A stretch of 64,000 nt of DNA from Sinomonas sp. ASV322. GTDB lineage: Bacteria; Actinomycetota; Actinomycetes; Actinomycetales; Micrococcaceae. The stretch is taken from NCBI RefSeq assembly GCF_030908245.1, contig NZ_JAVFJJ010000004.1, positions 310,001 to 374,000 on the forward strand. Reading direction: 5' to 3'. The stretch's first letter is position 1. Each line of letters starts with the position of its first letter. The notes beneath the pieces are model-generated. The model worked only from the letters and a program-made list of their open reading frames with translations. It was not told the DNA's origin and did not search any database. A program made the position numbers and the translations under genes. Positions 1 through 7,330 of this stretch are shown here, piece after piece.

Positions 1-2
1 CC

Positions 3-68
3 AGGATGAAGGTCTTCATGCTGCCTACAATGTCCGGGACAAGCGGAAGATTCCCGAGAGAGGACTGA
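3..68 (+). CDS. C-terminal fragment of an unidentified protein
   Basis: An open frame enters from the left edge and ends at TGA 66-68, giving about 21 C-terminal residues that include VFMLPTMSGTSG. The stop lies 5 bp before the start chosen for the Nif3-like gene, so the two genes are probably co-transcribed. The V-F-x-L-P-x-x-S-G pattern is reminiscent of the end of uracil/mismatch-specific DNA glycosylases, but too little is present to name the protein. Confidence 0.3.
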   Translation, partial: RMKVFMLPTMSGTSGRFPRED

Positions 69-73
69 GCCTT

Positions 74-1060
74 TTGTCTGACGAGAGCTCCGCGTCCGAG
101 AACGCCACCCGCGACCGCGAGAACCCCGCCCTCAAACCGGTCGCGAATGCTGCGGAAGACCGCCCGGAGGGCGTGGACGAAGGCTTCGACGCGACGGACG
201 ACGGCGCCGGGCCGGCGCCCGCTGTCACGCTCGCCGAGGTGCTCCTTGCCATCGAGGAGCTGTGGCCCGAGTCGTTGGCCGAGGACTGGGACGCCGTCGG
301 GCTCGTCACGGGACGCCCCGCGCATGAGGTGTCGAAGATCCTCTTCGCCGTCGATCCCGTGCTCGAGGTCATCGAGGAAGCCGTGAACTGGGGAGCGGAC
401 CTTCTCATCACGCACCATCCGCTCCTCCTTCGGGGCGTCCACTCGGTCGCGGCGAATACTCCCAAGGGCCGAGCCGTGCACAAGCTCATCGAGTCAGGCA
501 CCGCCCTCCTGACGGTCCACACCAATGGCGACAGCGCGGTCGGAGGCGTCTCCGACGTCCTCGCCGACGCCCTCGGGCTCGAGAACGTCGAGCCGCTCGC
601 CAAGTCGGCCAACGGCCTGCCCGAGGAAGGCATCGGGCGCGTAGGAAGCCTTCCGGAGCTCACGAGCCTCGGCGACTTCGCGGGCGAGCTCTTCGCGCTC
701 CTGCCCGCCGTTGCCGGGGGAGTGCGCGTCTCCGGGGATCGCGATGGGCTCGTCCGGCGTGTTGCGATCTGCGGGGGAGCGGGCGACAGCCTCCTCGAGA
801 AGGTGCGGGCCGCGAATGCGGACGTCTACGTGACAGCCGATCTCCGCCACCATCCGGCCTCCGAGGCGCGCGAGGCGAGCGCCGATGGCCGCCCCTACCT
901 CGTCGACGTGAGCCACTTTGCGAGCGAGTGGCTGTGGCTTCCCGCCGCAGCGCAGGCGCTCGACAACGTGCTGCGCGATCAGGGCCACGCCGTGGACATC
1001 AGGGTCTCGACCGTCAATACCGATCCGTGGGACTTCATCCTGACGCCCAGCGAGGGATAG
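74..1060 (+). CDS. Nif3-like dinuclear metal-centre protein (YqfO/YbgI family)
   Basis: 328 residues. Nif3-family proteins form toroidal hexamers with two metal ions per subunit; their physiological reaction is still unclear, with GTP cyclohydrolase-like roles proposed. Family marks are visible: ITHHPLLLRG and VHTNGD in the N-terminal half, GGAGDSL and VTADLRHHPASEA in the C-terminal half, then HFASEW. The family core begins at about residue 50, so the first 50 acidic, low-complexity residues are an extension. The start is a TTG with GAGAGGA about 10 bp upstream; a later start at the internal GTG codon 34 cannot be excluded. The zinc-ribbon-like gene follows after 38 bp, a pairing common in actinobacteria. 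Confidence 0.85.
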   Translation: MSDESSASENATRDRENPALKPVANAAEDRPEGVDEGFDATDDGAGPAPAVTLAEVLLAIEELWPESLAEDWDAVGLVTGRPAHEVSKILFAVDPVLEVIEEAVNWGADLLITHHPLLLRGVHSVAANTPKGRAVHKLIESGTALLTVHTNGDSAVGGVSDVLADALGLENVEPLAKSANGLPEEGIGRVGSLPELTSLGDFAGELFALLPAVAGGVRVSGDRDGLVRRVAICGGAGDSLLEKVRAANADVYVTADLRHHPASEAREASADGRPYLVDVSHFASEWLWLPAAAQALDNVLRDQGHAVDIRVSTVNTDPWDFILTPSEG

Positions 1061-1098
1061 AGTCGCAGCCACGAGCCGACGATCCGCAAGGAGGCATC

Positions 1099-1833
1099 AT
1101 GCCGAAGGCGCCCGCCGCCGAACAGCTCAAGCTCTTGGACCTCCAGGCCCTCGACGCGAAGCTGCGCTCGCTCGACGTGCGCCGCAAGGCGCTCGAAGAG
1201 GATCCCCGCCTCTCCTCGGCGAGCGATGCGCTCACGGCCACCTCCAGATCGGCACGCGACGCCGATCTCGCCGTCGACGAGGCCCAGGCTGCGCTCGTCA
1301 AGGCCGAGGACAGCGTGGCCCAGGTTGCCGCGCGCATCGAGAGGGACGAGGCCCGCCTCTACGCCGGTGGGCTCTCGAAGGACCTCCAGGCCCTTCAGCA
1401 GGACATCGCGGCCCTCTCGTCGCGGCGCTCCGACCTCGAGGACGCGGAGCTCGAGATCCTCGAGCGGCTCGACGGGCTCCGCGCGGAGCAGTCCACCGCC
1501 GCTGCGGCGCTCGCCGAAGCACAGACCGCGTCGGCTGGGCTACGGTCCGAACTCGATGCCAAGCTCGCCGAGATCGCCGAAGAACGCGTGCACGTGGCCC
1601 GGGACAGGGCAGACTGCGCGGCCCGAATCGAGGACACGCTCGTCGAGGTCTACGAGAAGACGCTCGCGAAGCGGGGCGTCGGCGCCGCGAGACTGTTCCA
1701 CGGGACCTCGGAGGGTTCGGGCATGGCGCTCAGCCCGGGCGACCTCGCGACGATCCGGTCCGCGGCCGCGGACGACATCGTGTTCTGCCCCGATTCCGGG
1801 TGCATCCTTGTGCGCTCGCCCGAGTGGAGCTGA
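1099..1833 (+). CDS. Coiled-coil protein with degenerate C4 zinc ribbon (zf-RING_7 family)
   Basis: 244 residues. The ATG at 1099 has AAGGAGG at 1088-1094, which decides the start over longer upstream frames. Residues about 10-180 are a long charged, heptad-rich coiled coil. The C-terminal part matches the family's ribbon fold (GMALSPGDL, then CPDSGCILVRS), but the usual first Cys-x2-Cys pair is replaced by a GTSEGSG stretch and the second pair is spaced C-x4-C. Zinc binding is therefore doubtful. The family is found beside nif3-like genes in many bacteria and its function is not established. Confidence 0.85.
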   Translation: MPKAPAAEQLKLLDLQALDAKLRSLDVRRKALEEDPRLSSASDALTATSRSARDADLAVDEAQAALVKAEDSVAQVAARIERDEARLYAGGLSKDLQALQQDIAALSSRRSDLEDAELEILERLDGLRAEQSTAAAALAEAQTASAGLRSELDAKLAEIAEERVHVARDRADCAARIEDTLVEVYEKTLAKRGVGAARLFHGTSEGSGMALSPGDLATIRSAAADDIVFCPDSGCILVRSPEWS

Positions 1834-1844
1834 GCGGATTTCTC

Positions 1845-2612
1845 TCAGTCGTCGAGCACGAGGACGAGCGAGTGCGGCTTGCGGGCGGTCCCGTCCGTGA
1901 GCTCGGCGTTCCAGCGTTCGCGTGCGACGGCGAGCAGAGCGGCGGGGGAAGAGGGCGCTTTCCCGCGGCGCGCGAGCAGGTGCCGCACGAATTCGCCGCG
2001 ATGATGCTTGGCGAAGTGGCTCACGACCGTGCGCTTCCCGTTGCGCTCGGTGACGACGTCGACCGTCACGGTGCGCTCGGCTGGCGGCGAGTATGCGGAG
2101 GCATACGTGCTCGACCGGCAGTCGACGACGAGTCCCTCAGCGGCGCGCTCGGCCAGCGCCTCCCCGAGCCGCGGCTTCCAATAGGACGCGAGCCGCCCGA
2201 CGCCGGGGAGCGCGGTCGACATCGAGAGGCGATAGGCCGGAACGGCGTCCGCGAAGCCGACGGCGCCCCATAGCGCGGAAATGACGACGATCCATTCATC
2301 GGCCTTGCGACGCTGCGCGGGCGTCAGGGAGCCGTAGCCGAGCGCCTCGTACAGCACGCCTGAGTAGACGCGGTGGGCCGGGGCCGCCGGTTCGGCGTGA
2401 AGCCGCCGGTTCCGGTCGACGTCGTCCGCCAACGATGCGCCGACGCCGAGCGCCTCGAGCGCGTCGTGCCGCCCGCTCACCTCCGCGAGGGCTTCCATGA
2501 TTTCCTGCCGCGCGACCTCGAGGCCCGGAAAGCTCAGGGTGGGGAGGTCGACGGCGGCGCCACGAGAGGCGGGGGTCTTGCCTTCAGAGGGCGGCAGGAG
2601 GATGAGCACCAC
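1845..2612 (-). CDS. yaaA: YaaA-family peroxide stress protein (UPF0246)
   Basis: 255 residues, normal for the family. It starts with the signature LLPPSEGKT and contains YSGVLYEAL, then WGAVGFADAVPAYR, SYWKP and a C-terminal KHHRGEFVRHL block, all in family order. E. coli YaaA limits free iron and oxidative DNA damage under peroxide stress and binds DNA through a cantaloupe-like fold; the same role is inferred here. The start is one of two adjacent GTG codons. The gene is convergent with the zinc-ribbon gene (11 bp gap) and divergent from rnpB. Confidence 0.9.
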   Translation of the reverse strand: MVLILLPPSEGKTPASRGAAVDLPTLSFPGLEVARQEIMEALAEVSGRHDALEALGVGASLADDVDRNRRLHAEPAAPAHRVYSGVLYEALGYGSLTPAQRRKADEWIVVISALWGAVGFADAVPAYRLSMSTALPGVGRLASYWKPRLGEALAERAAEGLVVDCRSSTYASAYSPPAERTVTVDVVTERNGKRTVVSHFAKHHRGEFVRHLLARRGKAPSSPAALLAVARERWNAELTDGTARKPHSLVLVLDD

Positions 2613-2679
2613 GGAATCCTAACTGTTCCTGTCGGCCCGTTGCGCCTCTGCATGGCCCCGGAAGGGCGCCCACAGCGGC

Positions 2680-2685
2680 TAGAAT
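2680..2685 (+). promoter_or_regulatory. -10 box of rnpB
   Basis: TAGAAT, ending 5 bp before the predicted 5' end of RNase P RNA at 2691. No strong -35 hexamer is evident upstream. Confidence 0.5.
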
Positions 2686-2690
2686 GCTTT

Positions 2691-3085
2691 GGCGAGGTCA
2701 GGTCGGCTGGGCGATCGCGGGGCGCCTCTTTTCGGGGAGGGGCCGCGAGGAAAGTCCGGGCTCCGCAGGGCAGGGTGGTGGGTAACACCCACTCGGGGCA
2801 ACCCGCAGGCCAGTGCCACAGAAAACAGACCGCCCGGGCAGTATGCCCGGGTAAGGGTGAAACGGCGGTGTAAGAGACCACCAGCTCCGCGGGCGACCGC
2901 GGAGGCTCGGTAAACCCCACTCGGAGCAAGGCCAGACAGGGTGCGTTTGAGGGCTGCCCGCCCAAGCGCCCGGGTAGGCCGCTCGAGGCCGTCGGCAACG
3001 GCGGCCCTAGATGGATGATCGCCTCCCGCGTCCGGGCAACCGGGCGCGGAGACAGAACCCGGCTCACAGGCCGGCCTGGCCTCGC
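2691..3085 (+). ncRNA. rnpB: RNase P RNA (class A)
   Basis: Catalytic RNA that matures tRNA 5' ends. Conserved landmarks appear in order: GAGGAAAGTCCGGGCTCC near 2745-2765, GGGTAACACCCAC near 2782-2793, a GGGTGAAACGG stretch near 2856 and the ACAGAACCCGGCTCA block ending near 3066. The terminal P1 helix closes well: GGCGAGGTCAGGTCGG at the 5' end pairs with CCGGCCTGGCCTCGC at 3071-3085. About 395 nt, typical of actinobacteria. No obvious T-rich terminator follows. Confidence 0.95.
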
Positions 3086-3112
3086 ACTTCTCAGCCGGCC
3101 GCGCCTCCGGGC

Positions 3113-4165
3113 TCAATAGCCCGTGTAGTTGTTCTGCGCGGCGTAGATCCCGACGAAGACGTAGAAGAGGAGCGCGAGCGCGCCCCATCCGATGCCCACC
3201 CAGCCCCAGACGACGGCGAGACGCGAGGCGTTCGCCGATCCCGCGGCGTCTCCGCGGCTCCATCTCGACGTCACCTGGGCGGACATGACGACCGCCACGA
3301 TGCCGAGGGGAATGAAGGACAGGATCGAGATCAGCATGCTCGTGATGCTGAGCCCCCAATGCTGGGCCGGAAGGCTGCCTGCGGGGTTGGTGCGGGGCTC
3401 GTAGCGCGGCCGCGGTGGCCGCTGTGGCTGCTGTCTGAGAGGCGGCGGGTTCGAGACCGTCACCTGCTGCTGCTGCGGCTCGGCGAACGCCGGGATGCGA
3501 CGGATCCGATCGATTTCCCGCTGCGTGCTCGCGTAGAGGTCTCGCCGGTTCTCGAGCAGGGTGAGGAGTTCGAGTGCCGCGTCGCGTTCGCGGGGGCGCT
3601 GGACGGCGTCGGCGAGCTTCGCGACGACAAGGCGCTGTTCGTCGTCGTTGAGCGAGGAGCGATGGAGCATCTCGGACATCCCGCCGAAGTAGGACGCGGG
3701 AAGGGGTGGCGCGGGCGGCAAATCGGTTGGCAGCGAGTTGGCCCGCGGCAAGGTGTTCAGGACGTTGGCAAGCTCGATGCCGGTCGTGAGCGTTGGGCGC
3801 GTGAAGTCGATGTATTGCCGTGCGGCGATATCCGGGGGAAGGAGGTCGTCGCGGACCTCTCGCACCTTGATCGGAATGAGTGGCTTGCCAAGCGCAAGGG
3901 CGTAGCCCCGCTCCGCCCTCGCCGCGTCCGATTCCAGGAGTTCGGTCGAGACGGCAACGATCACGGCGTCACAGCGTCGAAGCTGGTCCAGGATTTCGTT
4001 CCACCACTCGTGGCCGCCCTCGAGATTGCCGTCGATCCACGCCTCGTGGTGCATGGCGACGACGGCCTGGCGGATGCGATCCGCGGCATCCTGGTCGGCG
4101 CGCGCGTAGGAGATGAAGACGAGCCGGCTCCTGTGTGGCCCGGTGCCTCCGGCGGGGATGGCCAT
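3113..4165 (-). CDS. TIR-domain protein with C-terminal CD225/dispanin-like membrane region
   Basis: 350 residues. The ATG at 4165 is chosen because AAGGAG sits 7 bp upstream; an ATG 45 bp earlier lacks this. Residues about 14-115 form a TIR domain: VFISYARAD as box 1, a W-I-D loop near 43-45, and Glu85 in the RAERGYA helix just before GKPLIPI, where TIR NADases carry the catalytic glutamate. A helical linker and a proline/glutamine-rich stretch follow. Residues about 270-345 hold two membrane segments joined by PLGIVAVVMSAQVTSRW and a GDAAGSANASR loop, a good match to the CD225/dispanin (IFITM) pattern; the generic DUF4190 label is the alternative. It lies 164 bp downstream of the SLATT gene on the same strand. 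NAD cleavage and a defence role are inferences. Confidence 0.82.
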   Translation of the reverse strand: MAIPAGGTGPHRSRLVFISYARADQDAADRIRQAVVAMHHEAWIDGNLEGGHEWWNEILDQLRRCDAVIVAVSTELLESDAARAERGYALALGKPLIPIKVREVRDDLLPPDIAARQYIDFTRPTLTTGIELANVLNTLPRANSLPTDLPPAPPLPASYFGGMSEMLHRSSLNDDEQRLVVAKLADAVQRPRERDAALELLTLLENRRDLYASTQREIDRIRRIPAFAEPQQQQVTVSNPPPLRQQPQRPPRPRYEPRTNPAGSLPAQHWGLSITSMLISILSFIPLGIVAVVMSAQVTSRWSRGDAAGSANASRLAVVWGWVGIGWGALALLFYVFVGIYAAQNNYTGY

Positions 4166-4220
4166 GGCGGATCTCCTTGACGAGGCCGGAGTCGCCATCC
4201 CCCGCAACAACTCCGGGGAT

Positions 4221-4248
4221 AACCCCGAGGAGATCGCCTCCGGGGGTT
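4221..4248 (-). repeat. Hairpin between the SLATT and TIR genes
   Basis: AACCCCGAGG at 4221-4230 pairs with CCTCCGGGGGTT at 4237-4248 around a 6-nt loop. An alternative smaller palindrome, CGGGGATAACCCCG, overlaps it at 4214-4227. No T-run follows on the minus strand, so this is more likely an RNA processing or attenuation element than a classical terminator. Confidence 0.35.
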
Positions 4249-4329
4249 AATCCAATGACTGTCGTAATGAGGATACGCCGCCGCTCAAGGGTGCGCCAGA
4301 GGCTGCCCGGATCGATTCGGCGCGGAACG

Positions 4330-5196
4330 TCATTCGTTGCGCGACGCGAGCCACATCGTGTGTTCCCGGCTGATGGCCTCCTCGGCGTCGGACACGGCGT
4401 GGGCCCATTCGCTTTCGTTCACCTGCGAGAGGAGGTCCTCTTGGAGCGAGAGCTCGCGGCTCGCGAGGCTGTAGGCCGCCGAGAGCTGGGCGTATTGCTT
4501 GAGGGCGAGCCAGGCCGCGCCTGCGCCGATGGCCGCGCCGAGGATGCCGGCAAGGTCGACTTCGAGCGCCTTCGTGACCCGCAGGGTCGAGGCGGTGACT
4601 GCGATGATCTCGGCCGCGACGAGCGCCGTTCTCCATGCATCGGCTTTCCGCTTGTCCTGCCGCGCCTTGCGGGCATACCAGTTGCGCTGGTCACGCGTGC
4701 GGTGTTCGAGGTAGGCGGCTCGCCGCGTCTCGAAGTCGCTGTGCCGAAGCTCCGTCATCCATGCGGTGACGAGAGGGCTTTCCGTGGACATCGAGATCTT
4801 GTCGCCTCCCTTCTGGAGGAGCAGCTCGGCGCGCTGGCGCAGGATCCGCCGCGCCTCGGCGTCGTCGATGCCCGACGCGAACGGATCGCCGCCGACGGCG
4901 TAGCACCACGCCATGGTCTTCATGGACTCGGCGAGGGCTCGGCCTGAGTACCAGTCTCGTTCCGGCTGCAGGTAGGCCAGGACGAGTTCCGCGACGAGGG
5001 CGACGAGGAACCCGGCGAGGGCCACGAGGGCCCCCGCATCGAGGTCCGCCGCCGACCACGTGATGGCGCCTCCAAGTGCGCCCGCAACCGCGCTCCAGAG
5101 CCGCGTCCGATTGAGGGCGAGATAGGTGCGCTGCGCTGCCAAGGACGCGGCGTCGGCGTCCTTGAAGAATCCGGGGAGCTCCAGGCCGGTGTCCAT
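4330..5196 (-). CDS. Double-SLATT (DUF4231-like) four-helix membrane protein
   Basis: 288 residues, no signal peptide. Two copies of the SLATT layout are visible. The first has hydrophobic helices at about 33-49 and 55-76 followed by LQPERDWYSGRALAESMKT, and the second has RNWYARKARQDKRKADAWR leading into helices at about 188-205 and 214-232 with an amphipathic tail. SLATT (SMODS- and SLOG-associating two-TM effector) proteins are predicted pore-forming effectors of nucleotide- or NAD-signalling defence systems. No CD-NTase, SMODS or SLOG gene is present in the window; the downstream TIR gene is the only plausible partner. The islet sits between rnpB and gap. The call is strong for the domain type; the defence function is inferred. 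Confidence 0.83.
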   Translation of the reverse strand: MDTGLELPGFFKDADAASLAAQRTYLALNRTRLWSAVAGALGGAITWSAADLDAGALVALAGFLVALVAELVLAYLQPERDWYSGRALAESMKTMAWCYAVGGDPFASGIDDAEARRILRQRAELLLQKGGDKISMSTESPLVTAWMTELRHSDFETRRAAYLEHRTRDQRNWYARKARQDKRKADAWRTALVAAEIIAVTASTLRVTKALEVDLAGILGAAIGAGAAWLALKQYAQLSAAYSLASRELSLQEDLLSQVNESEWAHAVSDAEEAISREHTMWLASRNE

Positions 5197-5497
5197 ATGG
5201 CTCTTCCCGCCGAGCGGTTCACGCGGGCCGACGGCCTGTGGTCCGGCGCCCGGCTGAACGCAGTGTAGGGCTGGCGGTGGGGGCTCGCCAGCCTTCGCGC
5301 GCCGGCATCTGTGAGTGAGTTCACATGGTATCCCGGATTTGATGCTGGGCTAGGCCGGTAGAATTGAGCCTGAACGTGGATGTTCAAGAGCCGGCTCTGC
5401 GATCGCAGACCGGCTTTTTTCGCGTCAGGCCCCGGTACTCGGCGCCGCGCGTCCGGCGCACAACGGTGTGCGCGACACTGCAGAGAAAGGCACCTGT
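5197..5497. other. Intergenic region with gap leader and upstream region of the SLATT gene
   Basis: 301 bp separating the divergent SLATT and gap genes. It holds a plus-strand -10-like TAGAAT at 5359-5364 (a weak TTGATG lies upstream at the short spacing of 14 bp), and then the terminator at 5389-5420. The rest shows no open frame or repeat. A minus-strand promoter for the SLATT gene must lie here but no clear hexamers were recognised. Confidence 0.5.
5389..5420 (+). terminator. Rho-independent terminator ahead of gap
   Basis: AGCCGG at 5389-5394 pairs with CCGGCT at 5410-5415. The inner palindrome CTGCGATCGCAG (5397-5408) extends the stem, and six T residues follow at 5415-5420. No plus-strand gene lies between rnpB and this site, so it would end a transcript of about 50 nt begun at the TAGAAT of 5359, either a gap attenuator or a small RNA. 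Confidence 0.7.
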
Positions 5498-6997
5498 GTG
5501 AGCAAGACGGAGTCCGCCCGCGAAATGGAAACGGCCTTTGACACGTGGATCGGCCGCGAGGCCGCAGCAGAAGAGATGATCCCTCTGATCGGGCGCCTGT
5601 ACCGCGAGAACAACGTCGTGACGTCGGTCCACGGCCGGAGCCTCATCAACCAGTCGGTCGTCGGCCTCCTCAAGGCGCACCGCTGGGCCCGCCAGATCGA
5701 CAGCGAGGAACTCGATCTCGAGGAGACCCTCCCGATCCTCAAGGCACTCGACACGCTTGAGCTCGGCGCCGCGTCGATCGACATCGCCCGACTCAACGAG
5801 AGGTTCCGCGAAGAGGGCGGGAGCCGGACCCTCGAGCAGTTCCTGCGCGACGAGCTTGCGGCGATCGTGGGCCAGCGGGGCGCCGATCCGCGGCCGAGCA
5901 CCGACGTCGTCCTCTACGGCTTCGGCCGCATCGGACGCCTCGTCGCCCGCATCCTCATCGAGCACGCGGGCGGCGGCCACGGCCTGCGCCTGCGGGCGAT
6001 CGTGGTCCGCAAGGGCTCCGACAAGGACCTCGTGAAGCGCGCGAGCCTCCTGCGCCGCGACTCGGTGCACGGGCCCTTCGAGGGCACCATCACGGTGGAC
6101 GAGCAGAACAACACGATTCTCGCCAACGGAACCCTCATCCAGGTCATCTACTCGGACAACCCCGCGACGGTCGATTACACGCAGTACGGAATCGACAACG
6201 CGATCGTCGTCGACAACACGGGCAAGTGGCGCGACGAAGCCGGCCTTTCGCAGCATCTCGAGAGCAAGGGCGTCGCGCGCGTCCTCCTCACGGCCCCGGG
6301 CAAGGGGACCCTCCCGAACATCGTCCACGGCATCAACCATGGCGACATCGCGCCCGAGGACCGCATCGTCACGGCGGCCTCGTGCACGACCAATGCCATC
6401 ACGCCCGTGCTCAAGGCCGTCAACGACAAGTACGGCGTGCTCCACGGACACGTCGAGACGGTCCACTCCTTCACCAACGACCAGAACCTCACCGACAACT
6501 TCCACAAGGGCGACCGCCGCGGCCGATCCGCCGCCCTCAACATGGTCCTCACCGAGACCGGTGCCGCGAAGGCTGTCGCGAAGGCCCTGCCGGAGCTCGC
6601 CGGCAAGCTCACGGGCAACGCCATCCGCGTTCCCACCCCGGACGTCTCGATGGCGATCCTCAACCTGAGCCTCGAGAAGGAGACGACGAAGGACGAGGTC
6701 AACGCGTACCTCCGCGACGTGTCCCTCCACTCGGAGCTGCGCAAGCAGATCGACTACATCGCCTCTCCCGAGGTCGTCTCGACCGACTTCGTCGGCTCCC
6801 GCCGCGCCGGCATCGTGGACGGCCTCGCGACGATCAGCAACGGCACGAACCTCGTGCTCTATGTGTGGTACGACAACGAGTTCGGCTACACCTGCCAGGT
6901 CGTGCGGGTGCTCGAGGAAATGGCAGGCGTCCACGCGCCGTCGTTCCCCGAGAACGCCGCCGCTCGGGCTGGCGACCTTTTCGCAACAACTCGGTAA
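5498..6997 (+). CDS. gap: Glyceraldehyde-3-phosphate dehydrogenase, long N-terminal form
   Basis: 499 residues, against about 335 for the usual enzyme. The GTG at 5498 has GAGAAAGG 7 bp upstream. Residues 1-135 are a helical extension (WIGREAAAEEMIPLIGRLY) found in a minority GAPDH subfamily of actinobacteria and some proteobacteria. The Rossmann fold starts at about 137 with LYGFGRIGR. Catalytic Cys296 lies in AASCTTN, with substrate-binding YDNEFGYT near the C terminus. The family oxidises glyceraldehyde 3-phosphate with NAD(P) in glycolysis or gluconeogenesis. Members of this long form may have a gluconeogenic or NADP preference; this cannot be read from the sequence. A second, ordinary gap is expected elsewhere in the genome. 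Confidence 0.93.
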   Translation: MSKTESAREMETAFDTWIGREAAAEEMIPLIGRLYRENNVVTSVHGRSLINQSVVGLLKAHRWARQIDSEELDLEETLPILKALDTLELGAASIDIARLNERFREEGGSRTLEQFLRDELAAIVGQRGADPRPSTDVVLYGFGRIGRLVARILIEHAGGGHGLRLRAIVVRKGSDKDLVKRASLLRRDSVHGPFEGTITVDEQNNTILANGTLIQVIYSDNPATVDYTQYGIDNAIVVDNTGKWRDEAGLSQHLESKGVARVLLTAPGKGTLPNIVHGINHGDIAPEDRIVTAASCTTNAITPVLKAVNDKYGVLHGHVETVHSFTNDQNLTDNFHKGDRRGRSAALNMVLTETGAAKAVAKALPELAGKLTGNAIRVPTPDVSMAILNLSLEKETTKDEVNAYLRDVSLHSELRKQIDYIASPEVVSTDFVGSRRAGIVDGLATISNGTNLVLYVWYDNEFGYTCQVVRVLEEMAGVHAPSFPENAAARAGDLFATTR

Positions 6998-7038
6998 GGT
7001 CACTGGATTCGCCCAGCAAGCAGGGGCAAGATGCAGCT

Positions 7039-7239
7039 ATGGAAGCGACTGAGCACGAGAGCACGCTCGAACACGCCCTCGATGTGGCCAAGGCCAACGC
7101 AAAGCAGGCACGGCTCCTCCTGGACCACGCGAAGGCCAAACTCGAGGCCGGGGAGGTCACTCCCCAGCGGGTCGCCCAGCTCGAAGAGCTGTTGCGGACT
7201 GCCGAGGAAGACCTCGTCCGGGTGAGCAGGGAACAGTAG
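7039..7239 (+). CDS. Small helical protein of unknown function
   Basis: 66 residues beginning MEATEHEST, lying 41 bp after gap and before a strong terminator, so it probably shares the gap transcript. The sequence is almost wholly charged and alanine/leucine-rich (AKANAKQARLLLDHAKAKLE), which suggests two antiparallel helices or a short coiled coil. It has no membrane segment, cysteine or known motif. Only a weak GGGGCAAG lies upstream of the ATG. A longer frame antisense to it looks like a GC artefact. Confidence 0.6.
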   Translation: MEATEHESTLEHALDVAKANAKQARLLLDHAKAKLEAGEVTPQRVAQLEELLRTAEEDLVRVSREQ

Positions 7240-7260
7240 CCGAATCGACACGTTCATGAC

Positions 7261-7299
7261 GGAGGGCGCCGCACCAGCAGGTGCGGCGCCCTCCTTTCT
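7261..7299 (+). terminator. Terminator after the gap transcript
   Basis: A perfect 15-bp stem, GGAGGGCGCCGCACC at 7261-7275 with GGTGCGGCGCCCTCC at 7280-7294, has a 4-nt loop and is followed by TTTCTC. It sits between convergent genes and may serve def on the other strand as well. Confidence 0.8.
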
Positions 7300-7330
7300 C
7301 TGCCGTGACTCCCGGCGTGCGGGGCGGGGC

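Noticed and set aside
4163-4210. Upstream ATG 4210 as the TIR protein start
   Set aside because: No ribosome site is present there, whereas ATG 4165 has AAGGAG at ideal spacing; the extra 15 residues have no homology value.
3113-5196. The TIR/SLATT islet as part of a prophage
   Set aside because: No integrase, att-like repeat or phage structural gene is present, and both flanks are core genes.
5384-7003. Long open frame antisense to gap (539 codons)
   Set aside because: It runs against an intact gap gene with conserved active-site residues. The composition is the R/V/D-rich pattern typical of antisense frames in high-GC DNA, and no domain is recognisable.
7031-7225. 64-codon frame starting at ATG 7031
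   Set aside because: It overlaps the better small helical protein in another frame and has a Ser/Arg/Pro composition typical of shadow frames.
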